Source of the DNA: Heliomicrobium gestii
GTDB lineage: Bacteria; Bacillota; Desulfitobacteriia; Heliobacteriales; Heliobacteriaceae
Assembly (NCBI RefSeq): GCF_009877435.1
Contig: NZ_WXEX01000004.1
Coordinates: 62,001 to 126,000 of the forward strand
Length of the DNA stretch: 64,000 bases
Direction of reading: 5' to 3'
Of the stretch, positions 1 to 8,181 are shown in pieces. The stretch's first letter is position 1. Every line of letters starts with the position of its first letter. Position numbers and translations under genes: made by a program. Under the pieces are notes generated by a model. It did no database searches. It saw only the letters and a list, made by a program, of their open reading frames with translations, and was not told the origin of the DNA.

Positions 1-2729
1 CCCTCCGCAATCCTCCGCAAGCGCTACGAAACGTCAAGGACAAGGAAACGACCATTCGTCTGCTGCAACAGAACCGGATCGCCTGCCCCGAGATCATCGA
101 ACCGACACCGGACACGCTTTTTCCCATCCTGGGACGCGCCTACGGCCATCACCAGGGAGAGGATATCCGGGTTATCGAGGATTATGAGTCCAGCCGGGAA
201 CAACCCAGTGATTATTACATGCAATGGGTGAATGTCAACGAGGAATACAGGATTGTCGTCATCGGCTTGGAAGTGGTGGATGCCTTCAAGGTCCTTCCAA
301 AACGCATCCTCAGCATGGAATATCCTGTCCGCACACCGGCGTACGGTTGGTCCTATGAACACATGACCGCTTCTGACGAGATGAACACCCTGGCTGTCCG
401 TTCTACCTATGCCCTGGGGTTATGTTGGGGACAGGTCGATCTGGCCCTGAATCATGAAGGTAAGCTCCTCGTCCTCGATGTCAACGCCGGTAAAACCCTC
501 CCTGACGACTGGATCGCCCGTTACCCCGCAGCGGTGCAGCGCCTGGCCTTTGATCAACTGCCATCGCCGCTGCCCACCGACTTCACCCTGGGCTGCGATG
601 TCGAATTCATGCTCCGGCAGACACCGGCGATGCGCTTGCTGCCGGCATCCTTTTTCTGGCCCATGGAAGGTCCCATCGGCTGCGACGACCGCAGTCTGGA
701 GAACGCCAACAAGATTTTCCCCCTGGCAGAGATCCGCCCCGAGCCGTCGACCGATCCCGATGCGATCATCACTTCGATCGAACGAATCATGCGGACGGCC
801 AACCAGGCCTGCCCTTACCGGAATGTTCAATGGCTGGCCGGAAGCATGCCTTTTGCCGGCTATCAGGTAGGGGGACATATTCATTTCGGCATCACCCCAA
901 CCTTGGAGATGATCCGCGTTCTCGACAACTACCTCTGCCTTCCCCTTCTTTTTGTGGAACATCGCCAGCGAGGCCGTCGTCGGCACCGGACAAGACACGG
1001 CCAGTTAGGCGCCTTCCGCATCGCCCCGCACGGATTTCAGTACCTGTCGGCGCCCAGCTGGATCATCGATCCTGCCACCGCCCGAGCAGTCCTCCACTGG
1101 GCGAAAATCATCGTGAAAAACTACCGGCTCTGTCCCTCCCGCCCCCTAGCATCGCCTCTTCTGCAGGAGGCTTTTTACAAAGCGAAGACGGATCTGCTCC
1201 ATGACGAAGTCAAGGGGATCCTCGATGAGATCGCTCGCCTTGATGATTTCGCTGACCGCAAGGATGTGTTGCTCCCTCTTTTCCAACAGATCCTTGCCCA
1301 TACCCCCTGGGACGACAGTTCGGACCTGCGCACTGCTTGGGGGATCGCCATTCCAGACAAGTTTTACACCACACCAGCGTTAGCCTTTTTAAGCGGCCCC
1401 CTTCGCACCTGGCTGGGCGTCAGCAGAGGCGAGGCGCTGTCCATCCGCGCAGGCGCCGCTGTGGCGCAAGCCCAAGTGGAGCCGGCCGCAGACCCGGAAA
1501 GCGCCTTTGTGCAGCTTTCGCCTGAAACGGCGCAACTGTTGCAACTTCCCGCTCTGGAAAATCAAAACTATAGTCTGCTCCGCGATGGCGTTCACGCCAT
1601 CCGTATCGGCCCTTTTCTCGGCATCCTCGGTCCCCGGGCCCAACATGGCGAACTGTTCTTCGGCCGCCAAACGAAGATCTACCGCCGAATCATCCGCATG
1701 GCCCGGAGCAAAGGGATCTGCGCCTTTGTGTTCAACGTGGACAGCATCGTCCCGGGAAAGCGCACGGTCCGCGGTTATGTATCGACGGGCAGCGAGAACG
1801 AACAGTGGATCCCCCATGATTTTCCCATGCCGGACGTGATTTACGACCGCATGTTCGCCGATGAATACGCCGAGGTGTACCGGGCCAACGCGATGCGGGA
1901 GCGCTTGCAATACCACTATAAGATCCCCTTCATCAACCCGCCGTCCCTGTTTAAGATCAGCGGAGATAAGATGCTCAGCCATAATGTATTGCAACGTCAT
2001 CCCGAGATCGCCCCTCATCTTCCCGATACCCAACCCCTGCTGGACGCCGGCCAGGTCTTGGAGATGGTCTTCCGTCACGGCGTCATCTTCATCAAACCGG
2101 CTTCCGGTTACAGGGGTCGGGGCGTCATCAAACTGCAATACGAACCGGACAACAAGATCATCGCCCGAGGGCGGCAATTGGAAGAACGGACAGCCTGGAA
2201 AGAGGTCCTCAATCCCACCGAGAAGGAGTTGGGCGCTTTTCTCAGGGAGATCCCTCACAGCAACAAGGCCATCATTCAACAAGGCATCTTGCCCCTCCTG
2301 TACCGGGATCGGCCGGTGGAAACGCGTTTTTACTTTGTCAAAAACAGCCGTGGCCTGTGGCTGCGCTCAGGCCTCGTCGCCCGCGTCGCCCCAGACAACG
2401 TCTATCCGATGAACGCCAATGTGGAATGGGACCTCCTGGCCAGCCGCGTCCTCAAAGAAGCCATGGGCGCGGAGCGGCGCGAAGTCTACAAGGAGCGGGC
2501 CGACGCTCTCTGCAGGAAGGTGCTCGCCACGTTGGAGAAGGAAGTTGGTCCCTGCGGAGAATTGGCCATCGACATCATCCCCAACCGCGCCGATTTCCCC
2601 TATATTGTCGAAGTAAACGCGAAGCCGGACTCATTGTTGCATATGACAAAGGCCTTCCGGCGGCGGAACCTCAGCATCCTGCGGATGCTGGGATATGCCA
2701 AGCGGCTGGCGGGGTTTGGTGAAGAGTAA
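1..2729 (+). CDS. YheC/YheD-type ATP-grasp protein fused to an amidoligase-like domain (5' partial)
   Basis: The frame is open from base 3, so the true start is outside the window; the first internal Met is at 219. Counting from that Met, three parts are seen. The N-terminal part (window edge to about residue 95, ending LLVLDVNAG) looks like the tail of an ATP-grasp fold. Residues about 120-330 carry GCDVEFM, AEIRPEPS and GGHIHFG, the pattern of the phage phiEco32-like COOH-NH2 ligase family. Residues about 440-836 are a YheC/YheD ATP-grasp domain (ISGDKMLSHNVL, KPASGYRGRGV, EVNAKPDS), known from spore-coat-associated proteins of bacilli. The family match is clear by eye; the substrate is unknown. 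A hairpin follows the stop. Likely role (inference): ATP-dependent amide-bond formation in spore or envelope maturation. Confidence 0.8.
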   Translation, partial: LRNPPQALRNVKDKETTIRLLQQNRIACPEIIEPTPDTLFPILGRAYGHHQGEDIRVIEDYESSREQPSDYYMQWVNVNEEYRIVVIGLEVVDAFKVLPKRILSMEYPVRTPAYGWSYEHMTASDEMNTLAVRSTYALGLCWGQVDLALNHEGKLLVLDVNAGKTLPDDWIARYPAAVQRLAFDQLPSPLPTDFTLGCDVEFMLRQTPAMRLLPASFFWPMEGPIGCDDRSLENANKIFPLAEIRPEPSTDPDAIITSIERIMRTANQACPYRNVQWLAGSMPFAGYQVGGHIHFGITPTLEMIRVLDNYLCLPLLFVEHRQRGRRRHRTRHGQLGAFRIAPHGFQYLSAPSWIIDPATARAVLHWAKIIVKNYRLCPSRPLASPLLQEAFYKAKTDLLHDEVKGILDEIARLDDFADRKDVLLPLFQQILAHTPWDDSSDLRTAWGIAIPDKFYTTPALAFLSGPLRTWLGVSRGEALSIRAGAAVAQAQVEPAADPESAFVQLSPETAQLLQLPALENQNYSLLRDGVHAIRIGPFLGILGPRAQHGELFFGRQTKIYRRIIRMARSKGICAFVFNVDSIVPGKRTVRGYVSTGSENEQWIPHDFPMPDVIYDRMFADEYAEVYRANAMRERLQYHYKIPFINPPSLFKISGDKMLSHNVLQRHPEIAPHLPDTQPLLDAGQVLEMVFRHGVIFIKPASGYRGRGVIKLQYEPDNKIIARGRQLEERTAWKEVLNPTEKELGAFLREIPHSNKAIIQQGILPLLYRDRPVETRFYFVKNSRGLWLRSGLVARVAPDNVYPMNANVEWDLLASRVLKEAMGAERREVYKERADALCRKVLATLEKEVGPCGELAIDIIPNRADFPYIVEVNAKPDSLLHMTKAFRRRNLSILRMLGYAKRLAGFGEE

Positions 2730-2760
2730 GGCGGGAAGGTTCCACTGTCGCATAAATAGT

Positions 2761-2816
2761 AAAAGATCGCTCCCCAACCTATCTAGAATGTGATAGTGCT
2801 TGGAGAGCGATCTTTT
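2761..2816. terminator. Bidirectional terminator between convergent genes
   Basis: A 12-bp perfect stem (2761-2772 with 2805-2816) extended by three more pairs after one mismatch. The arms start with AAAA and end with TTTT, so it can act in both directions. It lies between the YheCD-type gene and the converging NlpC/P60 gene. The loop is long, which lowers certainty. Confidence 0.6.
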
Positions 2817-2851
2817 CTATCGGAAGCCTTCTTTTGCGTCACATGAATACA

Positions 2852-4663
2852 TCAGTTCGCGCTGATAAACTCCTGCACCCAAGCGCCTTGGTAGTACCCG
2901 ACGCCGATCGTGTCATAGTTGGGGCTGAGAATGTTGGCGCGGTGACCGGAACTGTTCATCCAGTCGTTCATCACCTGCTGGGCCGAGGTCTGCCCTTTGG
3001 CGATGTTCTCGCCGGCATAGCCGTAGTGGATGCCGTACTTGTCCATCATGGCAAAGGGAGAACCGAAGGTCGGCGAGGTGTGACTGAAGTAGTTCTTTTG
3101 AATCATATCGACAGCCTTGTCACGGGCCATCCGGTTCAGGGTGGCGTTGTCGGCGCGGAGCGGTTTCAAACCGGCTTTTGCCCGTTCGGCGTTCACCAGT
3201 TGGACAACCTGCTCCGCCATGGTCAAGGCGGGAGCCTGTTGGGGCGCCGGCTGGGGAGCCGGCGCTTGGCTGGTTTGGGGAACCTTCAGGATTTGACCGA
3301 CATAGAGCTGGTTGGCGTCCACACCCGGGTTGGCCTGGATCAGGCTGTTCAGGGAAAGGCCCAGCTTAGCGGCGATTTTATACAGGGTGTCTCCGGCTGC
3401 GACACGATACTCACCGGCAGCGGCGGCAGGGATCTGCAGCACCTGGCCGGGGTAGATGGAACCGGAGGTCAGATTGTTGGCCTTCATCAGGTCATTCACC
3501 GTGACACCCTGGCTGTTGGCAATGGTCCAAAGGGTGTCGCCGTCCTTCACCGTGTAGGTGTTGGTGACGCCAGCCACCTGGGTGTTCAGCTTCACATAGG
3601 TGGGCGAGTTCGTGATATAACCCTTCGTGCCGTCAGCGGCTTGGACATAGATCCAGTAGTTGGCATTTTTCGTCTGGGAGATGACCTTGACGGTCGAACC
3701 GGCGGAAATGAGCTTGATGGAAGAGGAGGCGCTGCTGGCGTCGCTCTTCAGGTAGGCGCCTTTGACCATCGTCAGGGTGTCGCCAGGCTGCGCGTAGATC
3801 CGTCCCTCAATGCCGCCGGGAGGCGTCGTCGGGGTCGGGGTCGGCGTAGGAGTCGGGGCGGGAGCCGGCGCAGGGGTCGTCGTCGTGCCGCTCGGCATCA
3901 CGACAGGCCGTTGCGGAGGCAGAATATAGGATGCAGGAATGACCGGCGGCTTGGCCGTATGACCGGTGATGGTCTGGCCGGGGGTCCAGGAGCCGGCGGG
4001 CAAAACCCGTTGGACAGAGAAGAAGTTGCTGCCGTACCAGTAACGGAAGTCATTGACGGTGCCGATAGCCGTGGGCCGGTTGTCCATGGTGTTGATGATC
4101 AGCGGCTGTCCGTTGACCATGCCCATGAAAAGGGCCGCGTGGCTGATATAGGTGCTGCCATTGGCGTCAGTGGCGTAGAAGGTGAAGATGTCGCCGGGAA
4201 GGAGTTTTTCCGTCCCTTTGATCGTCCAGGAACTGCCCTCTTTCGCAGCGTAGACGCCCTGGACCTTCGTGCCGACAGAGCCGTATTCCCGAGAGGTCGT
4301 CGTGATGTTGAAACCGAACTCACTGTAGACCAGCGAGGTGAAGTTCGAGCAGTCGATCACGCCGTAGTCCTTGTACCCTTTATAGAGGTGGCCATAGACT
4401 GCGTAGCCGTTGTCCATGTACCAGACAGCCCGTTCAATCAGTTGGTCAGCGAGGCTGCCTTTGATGTTCTTGTACTGTTCACGGTACTGGTTGACGCGCG
4501 GAACGTCGAGGTTCCTGTAGTTGCTCAGGTACTGGTTGTAGTTGGCAATCGCCTGTTCGGTGGTGAACTTCTGATAGAAGGCGGCCGCCGGGGAGATGGA
4601 ACCGGTGAAGAAAATCACGCCGGCCAGCAGGCTGGCGGCAATGGATGCAATCTTCCTTTTCAT
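2852..4663 (-). CDS. Secreted NlpC/P60 - SH3 - LysM x2 - CAP cell-wall protein
   Basis: 603 aa with a Sec signal peptide (MKRK, hydrophobic stretch, AAAF near residue 29). Next comes an NlpC/P60-like hydrolase domain with candidate catalytic Cys105 in VIDCSNF and His175 in YISHAALF. A Pro/Thr-rich linker (about 250-290), a bacterial SH3 domain (about 300-360), two LysM repeats (about 370-415 and 420-463, GDTLW and GDTLY) and a C-terminal CAP/SCP domain (about 485-603, HTSPTFGSPF, SSGHRANIL) follow. LysM binds peptidoglycan glycans; NlpC/P60 enzymes cut or transfer peptide stems. CAP domains of this YkwD type are common in spore formers. AAAGGAGTGA precedes the ATG. The combination suggests a wall-bound remodelling enzyme acting outside the membrane. 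Single gene, terminated at 2761-2816. Confidence 0.92.
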   Translation of the reverse strand: MKRKIASIAASLLAGVIFFTGSISPAAAFYQKFTTEQAIANYNQYLSNYRNLDVPRVNQYREQYKNIKGSLADQLIERAVWYMDNGYAVYGHLYKGYKDYGVIDCSNFTSLVYSEFGFNITTTSREYGSVGTKVQGVYAAKEGSSWTIKGTEKLLPGDIFTFYATDANGSTYISHAALFMGMVNGQPLIINTMDNRPTAIGTVNDFRYWYGSNFFSVQRVLPAGSWTPGQTITGHTAKPPVIPASYILPPQRPVVMPSGTTTTPAPAPAPTPTPTPTPTTPPGGIEGRIYAQPGDTLTMVKGAYLKSDASSASSSIKLISAGSTVKVISQTKNANYWIYVQAADGTKGYITNSPTYVKLNTQVAGVTNTYTVKDGDTLWTIANSQGVTVNDLMKANNLTSGSIYPGQVLQIPAAAAGEYRVAAGDTLYKIAAKLGLSLNSLIQANPGVDANQLYVGQILKVPQTSQAPAPQPAPQQAPALTMAEQVVQLVNAERAKAGLKPLRADNATLNRMARDKAVDMIQKNYFSHTSPTFGSPFAMMDKYGIHYGYAGENIAKGQTSAQQVMNDWMNSSGHRANILSPNYDTIGVGYYQGAWVQEFISAN

Positions 4664-4963
4664 GTTGCGTCACTCCTTTCGCCAATAAAATAAAGTCGCT
4701 ATCGGGATAACGACTTGAAAAGAAAGACGAGTAGGAGTATAACGCACATCCAGAAATGACGCAACCCATTTTTACTTATTACATAGAATTACCGGGCTTT
4801 TCTACATTCTGTAACAGAAGCAGAAAAGGATTTTATAGCTAAAAGGACAGCAATCATCAGCACTATTTTCTATTTCTATTTTTACTCCCAACGAATCACT
4901 CGACACATACTTCTGTAATCATATCATTTTCATAAAAGTTATCAAACTGTGTTTCTATGCCAT
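4664..4963. other. AT-rich intergenic leader upstream of the NlpC/P60 gene
   Basis: This 300-bp gap has no convincing ORF. It holds the candidate minus-strand promoter at 4918-4945, then a leader of about 250 nt. A small hairpin with 6-bp arms at 4693-4698 and 4711-4716 lies about 30-50 nt before the start codon. I looked for a ydaO-type (c-di-AMP) riboswitch, often found before wall hydrolases, and did not see its conserved blocks. Confidence 0.4.
4918..4945 (-). promoter_or_regulatory. Candidate sigma-A promoter for the NlpC/P60 gene
   Basis: On the minus strand TTGATA (4940-4945) and TATGAT (4918-4923) are 16 bp apart. No other good pair was found in this gap. It implies a long untranslated leader. 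Confidence 0.4.
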
Positions 4964-5632
4964 TTATTGCGCATTCACTGGGGCGTCCACATAGACAGCG
5001 TCCCGGCGCATCAGTTCGGCGCAGCCAGATGACCAATCAGCAGCCATTTTCTCCAGGCGCTCCTCCTGCCCCGCTTCTTCCAGGGCGATCACCGTCACGG
5101 CAGCGCCGAATTGGGTCTCCATGATGCGATAGCCTCGGAGTCGCAGTTCCTGTTCAAACTTCCCGTACAGCCCGTAGTCGATTGCCATGGCGATGGGAGT
5201 AAAGAGCCGTCGTTCAATGATCCCGGCGGCTTGCAATCCCACGCTGGCGCTTTTGCCATAGGCCCGGATGAGACCGCCGGCGCCAAGCTTGATCCCGCCA
5301 AAGTAGCGGGTCACGACGACAACGCTGTCCTTAAGCCCCATCTTTTTGATCACTTCCAAGATCGGCTTTCCCGCCGTCCCCGACGGTTCGCCGTCGTCAT
5401 CAGCTTTTTGTGTCTCGTCGCGCTCGCCACACATATAGGCGGCGCAGTTGTGGGTGGCGTCCCAGTGTTTTTTCCGGATGGCTGCGATGAAGCGCTGGGC
5501 GGCTTCCGGCGTCTCCGCCCGATCGGCGTAGGCGATAAAGCGCGACTTTTCGATCTCAAAAGCGGCTTCACCGTACCCGCTCACTGTGCGATACTGCGGT
5601 AACAAGTTGTCATCCACCTCACATTCATGCAT
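4964..5632 (-). CDS. yigZ: YigZ/IMPACT family protein (UPF0029)
   Basis: 222 aa, the usual length. The N-terminal UPF0029 domain shows SRFIAYADR, ATHNCAAY, DDGEPSGTAGKP and VTRYFGGIKLGAGGL, all hallmarks of the family; the C-terminal ferredoxin-like half is less conserved. Proteins of this family are related to eukaryotic IMPACT and are thought to touch ribosome or translation control, but the bacterial role is not firmly known. It is divergent from the EamA transporter gene. Confidence 0.9.
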   Translation of the reverse strand: MHECEVDDNLLPQYRTVSGYGEAAFEIEKSRFIAYADRAETPEAAQRFIAAIRKKHWDATHNCAAYMCGERDETQKADDDGEPSGTAGKPILEVIKKMGLKDSVVVVTRYFGGIKLGAGGLIRAYGKSASVGLQAAGIIERRLFTPIAMAIDYGLYGKFEQELRLRGYRIMETQFGAAVTVIALEEAGQEERLEKMAADWSSGCAELMRRDAVYVDAPVNAQ

Positions 5633-5743
5633 TACCTTGCTTCACCCACCTGGCAGTGATGACGGAACAACTGGCAGGAATCGAAGACCGGCGAACCGAA
5701 ATCAAAGAGGATAAAAGGATCGGAAGAAAGGATCATCAGAACG

Positions 5744-6637
5744 TTGAACACACGGCACCGCTGGCTCGGCTTCGCCCTCATCGCCCTCGCCTCCACCCTC
5801 TGGGGGATCAACGGCACCATCGCCAAACTCCTCTTTCAACGGGCCGTCAGCCCCCTCTTCGTCGTAGAGACACGCCTCTTTGTGACCGCCGTCGTCCTTT
5901 TCACCCTGCTAAAACGGTTCCGCCCACGCTGGCTCTCTCTACCCATGGGCCGGTTGCCGGTCGTCCTGCTTCTCGGCGCCGTCCTCGGTGGCGTGCAGTT
6001 TACCTATCTCTTTACAGTCAGTCAGACGAACGTAGCGACAGCCGTATTTTTGCAGTACACCAGTCCCGTGGTGCTCGTAGCCTACCTGGCCTGGCGCGGC
6101 CGGGAGCCCATCGGTCTCGCCCACCTCGCCGGCGTGGCCCTTTGCCTGGCCGGCGGTTTCTTGATGGTGGCCAACAGCCTGCGCATCACCCCCGTCGGCC
6201 TCGCCTCCGGGATCGCCTCGGCTTTTTTCGTGGCCGCCTACACCGTCGCCGCCCAACAGGCCGGACGCTATCTCCACCCTTGGGCTTGCCTGGCCTACGG
6301 GTCGGCTATTGGTTTTCTCCTCTGGTTTTTTATCGCCCCGCCCTACACCCTTCCCTGGCCTGCGACGTCGGAAGAGTGGTGGTTCCTGCTATATGTGGCC
6401 CTTTTCGCCACCTTGATCCCCTTCGGCCTCTACTTCCTCAGCCTTAAATACCTGCCGGCAGCCACCGTGGGCATCGTCTCCACCCTGGAACCGGTGGTGG
6501 CCGCCTTGGTCGCCTGGCTTGTCTTGCAAGAGGCGCTGACACCAGGCCAGATGCTGGGCGCCCTGTCGGTCATCGCCGGGGCTTTGGTTGTGCAACTGCG
6601 TTCTTCCGGTTCTTCGCCGGAAAGCGGTCATTCGTAA
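5744..6637 (+). CDS. EamA/DMT-family membrane transporter
   Basis: 297 aa, about ten hydrophobic helices in two EamA repeats. The N-terminal repeat begins FALIALASTLWGINGTIAKLL, and the second ends in STLEPVVAALVAWLVLQE and GALSVIAGALVV, typical of drug/metabolite exporters. A TTG start is chosen because AAAGGAT lies about ten bases upstream. Substrate cannot be deduced. A strong terminator follows at 6711. Confidence 0.88.
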   Translation: MNTRHRWLGFALIALASTLWGINGTIAKLLFQRAVSPLFVVETRLFVTAVVLFTLLKRFRPRWLSLPMGRLPVVLLLGAVLGGVQFTYLFTVSQTNVATAVFLQYTSPVVLVAYLAWRGREPIGLAHLAGVALCLAGGFLMVANSLRITPVGLASGIASAFFVAAYTVAAQQAGRYLHPWACLAYGSAIGFLLWFFIAPPYTLPWPATSEEWWFLLYVALFATLIPFGLYFLSLKYLPAATVGIVSTLEPVVAALVAWLVLQEALTPGQMLGALSVIAGALVVQLRSSGSSPESGHS

Positions 6638-6710
6638 CAGCCATTTCTGATATGAAACAAGTCGGCGTTGTGGGCCGTCATATACGCACTCATCATATCA
6701 ACATTCACGG

Positions 6711-6733
6711 TGGCCCTTCGCGGCCATTTTTTT
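6711..6733 (+). terminator. Rho-independent terminator after the EamA gene
   Basis: TGGCC and GGCCA pair around a six-base loop and are followed by seven T residues. Confidence 0.75.
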
Positions 6734-6873
6734 ATTTTAGACAGTTGTCGTCCTTTTCCTCTATTTCCTCATCTTCCTCACTGAGCAAAACCGTCCAAGG
6801 TAAGGGATATACGATGAAGGGGTTGCGTAAAACTAAGGCGACAAGGGAAAAGAAATGAGAAAAGGAGACTGGA

Positions 6874-7344
6874 ATGATGGGTCGACTTTCATCGGTTGCC
6901 GTTTTCTTTCTCGCCTATGTCGCCTTTAGCGCCCTGAGTTGGCTTTTCCCCATGGACCGCAAGTGGATCGAATCACTGGAAAAGCCCGCCTGGTCGCCGC
7001 CAGGGATGGTGATCGGCATCGGCTGGGTGATCATCTTTGCCCTCATCTCCCTGGCCGTGGCAATCCTCTATGACAAAGTGGGCCTGCGACGCCTTGGCCT
7101 CACCTGGAAAGCGGTTTTTCTCGCCAACTGGGTCTTCAACCAACTCTTTTATATCGGCCAGTCGTTCAGCCGCAACCTCTTCTATTCCTTTTTGGATACG
7201 GCGGCCATCGCTGTGACGGCGATCCTCCTGGTCTTTGCCTCCTGGCCCTACTCCCGTCCGGCGGCGCTGCTGTTCGCGCCCTACGCCCTTTGGTCCTCCT
7301 TCGCCACAGCGCTGGCCTGGACGATCTACCGCCTGAATCGTTGA
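6874..7344 (+). CDS. tspO: TspO/MBR family membrane protein
   Basis: 156 aa with five predicted helices. The family signature is present: ESLEKPAWSPPGMVIGIGW in the first loop and helix two, with many Trp and aromatic residues, and a WSSFATALAWTIYRLN end. TspO proteins bind porphyrins and sterols and are linked to tetrapyrrole handling and stress responses. AAAGGAG precedes the first of two ATG codons. The gene converges with rubrerythrin. Confidence 0.88.
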   Translation: MMGRLSSVAVFFLAYVAFSALSWLFPMDRKWIESLEKPAWSPPGMVIGIGWVIIFALISLAVAILYDKVGLRRLGLTWKAVFLANWVFNQLFYIGQSFSRNLFYSFLDTAAIAVTAILLVFASWPYSRPAALLFAPYALWSSFATALAWTIYRLNR

Positions 7345-7350
7345 AAAAAT

Positions 7351-7377
7351 GAGGGGTCCCGTCAAGCGGAACCCCTC
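7351..7377 (-). terminator. Terminator after rubrerythrin
   Basis: GAGGGGT and ACCCCTC arms pair, extended by CCG/CGG beyond one mismatch. On the minus strand the hairpin is followed by a T run (ATTTTTTC), so it mainly ends the rubrerythrin transcript. Confidence 0.65.
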
Positions 7378-7402
7378 CGATAGGCCTTTGTCATTTTACC
7401 GT

Positions 7403-7963
7403 TCAGGCGCTGAAGGTGTGGAACTGATCCTTTTTCGCACTGCAGATCGGGCAGAGATCAGGCAGCCCTTCGACGACAGTGTGTCCACAGATTGAGCAGA
7501 TATGGACAGGCCCGAGCGCCAGATCAAGGCCTTGCTGCGCTGATTTGCGCGCTTCTTCGAACAACCGGGCATGGATCTTTTCCGCTTCCAAGGCATAATG
7601 GAAAGACCGTTCGGCGCCCTTTTCCTTCTGGAACCGGGCTGATTCCAGATAGACGGGGTACATCTGCTCGATCTCGTGCAGTTCGCCGTTGCGAGCGCCG
7701 ATCAGGTTTTCTGCCGTCTTCCCTACCCCGAAGACGGCGCCGGCTGGAACGGTAAAATCCCCTTTTGGCTCACGGAGCTCATGGAAATGGTTGCGGGCGT
7801 GAGCCCACTCGGCATAGGCGATAGCCCGGAAGAGCCGGCCGATGTTGGGCATGTTCTCCTTGTCCGCCACATCGGCCCAAATGGTGTAACGCATATGGGC
7901 CATGCTCTCGCCACCATAGGCGGAACGCAAAAAGTCAGCGGTCATCGCATTCTCCAAGGGCAT
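7403..7963 (-). CDS. rbr: Rubrerythrin
   Basis: 186 aa. The N-terminal ferritin-like diiron domain carries the helix signature GESMAHMRY and AYAEWAHARNHF plus a second half with EAEKIHARLFEEA. The C-terminal rubredoxin-like knuckles are CSICG and CPICSA (about residues 153-175). Rubrerythrins reduce hydrogen peroxide in anaerobes using electrons passed through the rubredoxin centre in the cytoplasm. AAGGAG lies eight bases before the chosen ATG; an internal Met at residue 7 is less well placed. Monocistronic, flanked by two terminators. Confidence 0.95.
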   Translation of the reverse strand: MPLENAMTADFLRSAYGGESMAHMRYTIWADVADKENMPNIGRLFRAIAYAEWAHARNHFHELREPKGDFTVPAGAVFGVGKTAENLIGARNGELHEIEQMYPVYLESARFQKEKGAERSFHYALEAEKIHARLFEEARKSAQQGLDLALGPVHICSICGHTVVEGLPDLCPICSAKKDQFHTFSA

Positions 7964-8030
7964 GCAGATCTCTCCTTACACACTAAGCGTATATCGTCAG
8001 TATGACCGGACACGATGTTTTTAAACAAAA

Positions 8031-8064
8031 AAATCCCCGACTCTTGAGTACAAGAGAGCCGGGG
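8031..8064 (-). terminator. Terminator after the chemoreceptor gene
   Basis: CCCCG/CGGGG and CTCTTG/CAAGAG form a hairpin with a small internal bulge and AGTA loop. On the minus strand it is followed by a run of seven T. Confidence 0.7.
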
Positions 8065-8123
8065 TTTGCTTTACCTTTGCGGCAAAGCAACTAGTAATTG
8101 TGCCCATGTCCATGTTACCACAA

Positions 8124-8139
8124 TGTACGTTTACGTACA
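8124..8139. repeat. 16-bp near-perfect palindrome in the chemoreceptor 3' region
   Basis: TGTACGT and ACGTACA arms separated by TT. It lies 43 bases after the chemoreceptor stop codon and before its terminator. It has the symmetry of a regulator-binding site, but no promoter is obvious beside it. Confidence 0.4.
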
Positions 8140-8181
8140 ATCAAAACTAACGAAATGCTGTCAAAATATTGTTTAAACCGG

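Noticed and set aside
2834-4693. 619-codon plus-strand ORF opposite the NlpC/P60 gene
   Set aside because: It is an antisense shadow; the minus-strand product has a signal peptide and five recognisable domains.
4664-4963. Possible ydaO-type riboswitch before the NlpC/P60 gene
   Set aside because: None of the conserved blocks of that riboswitch is present; only a small hairpin is seen.
6652-6858. A 68-codon plus-strand ORF between the EamA and tspO genes
   Set aside because: It spans the EamA terminator, has a Ser-rich low-complexity product and no ribosome-binding site.
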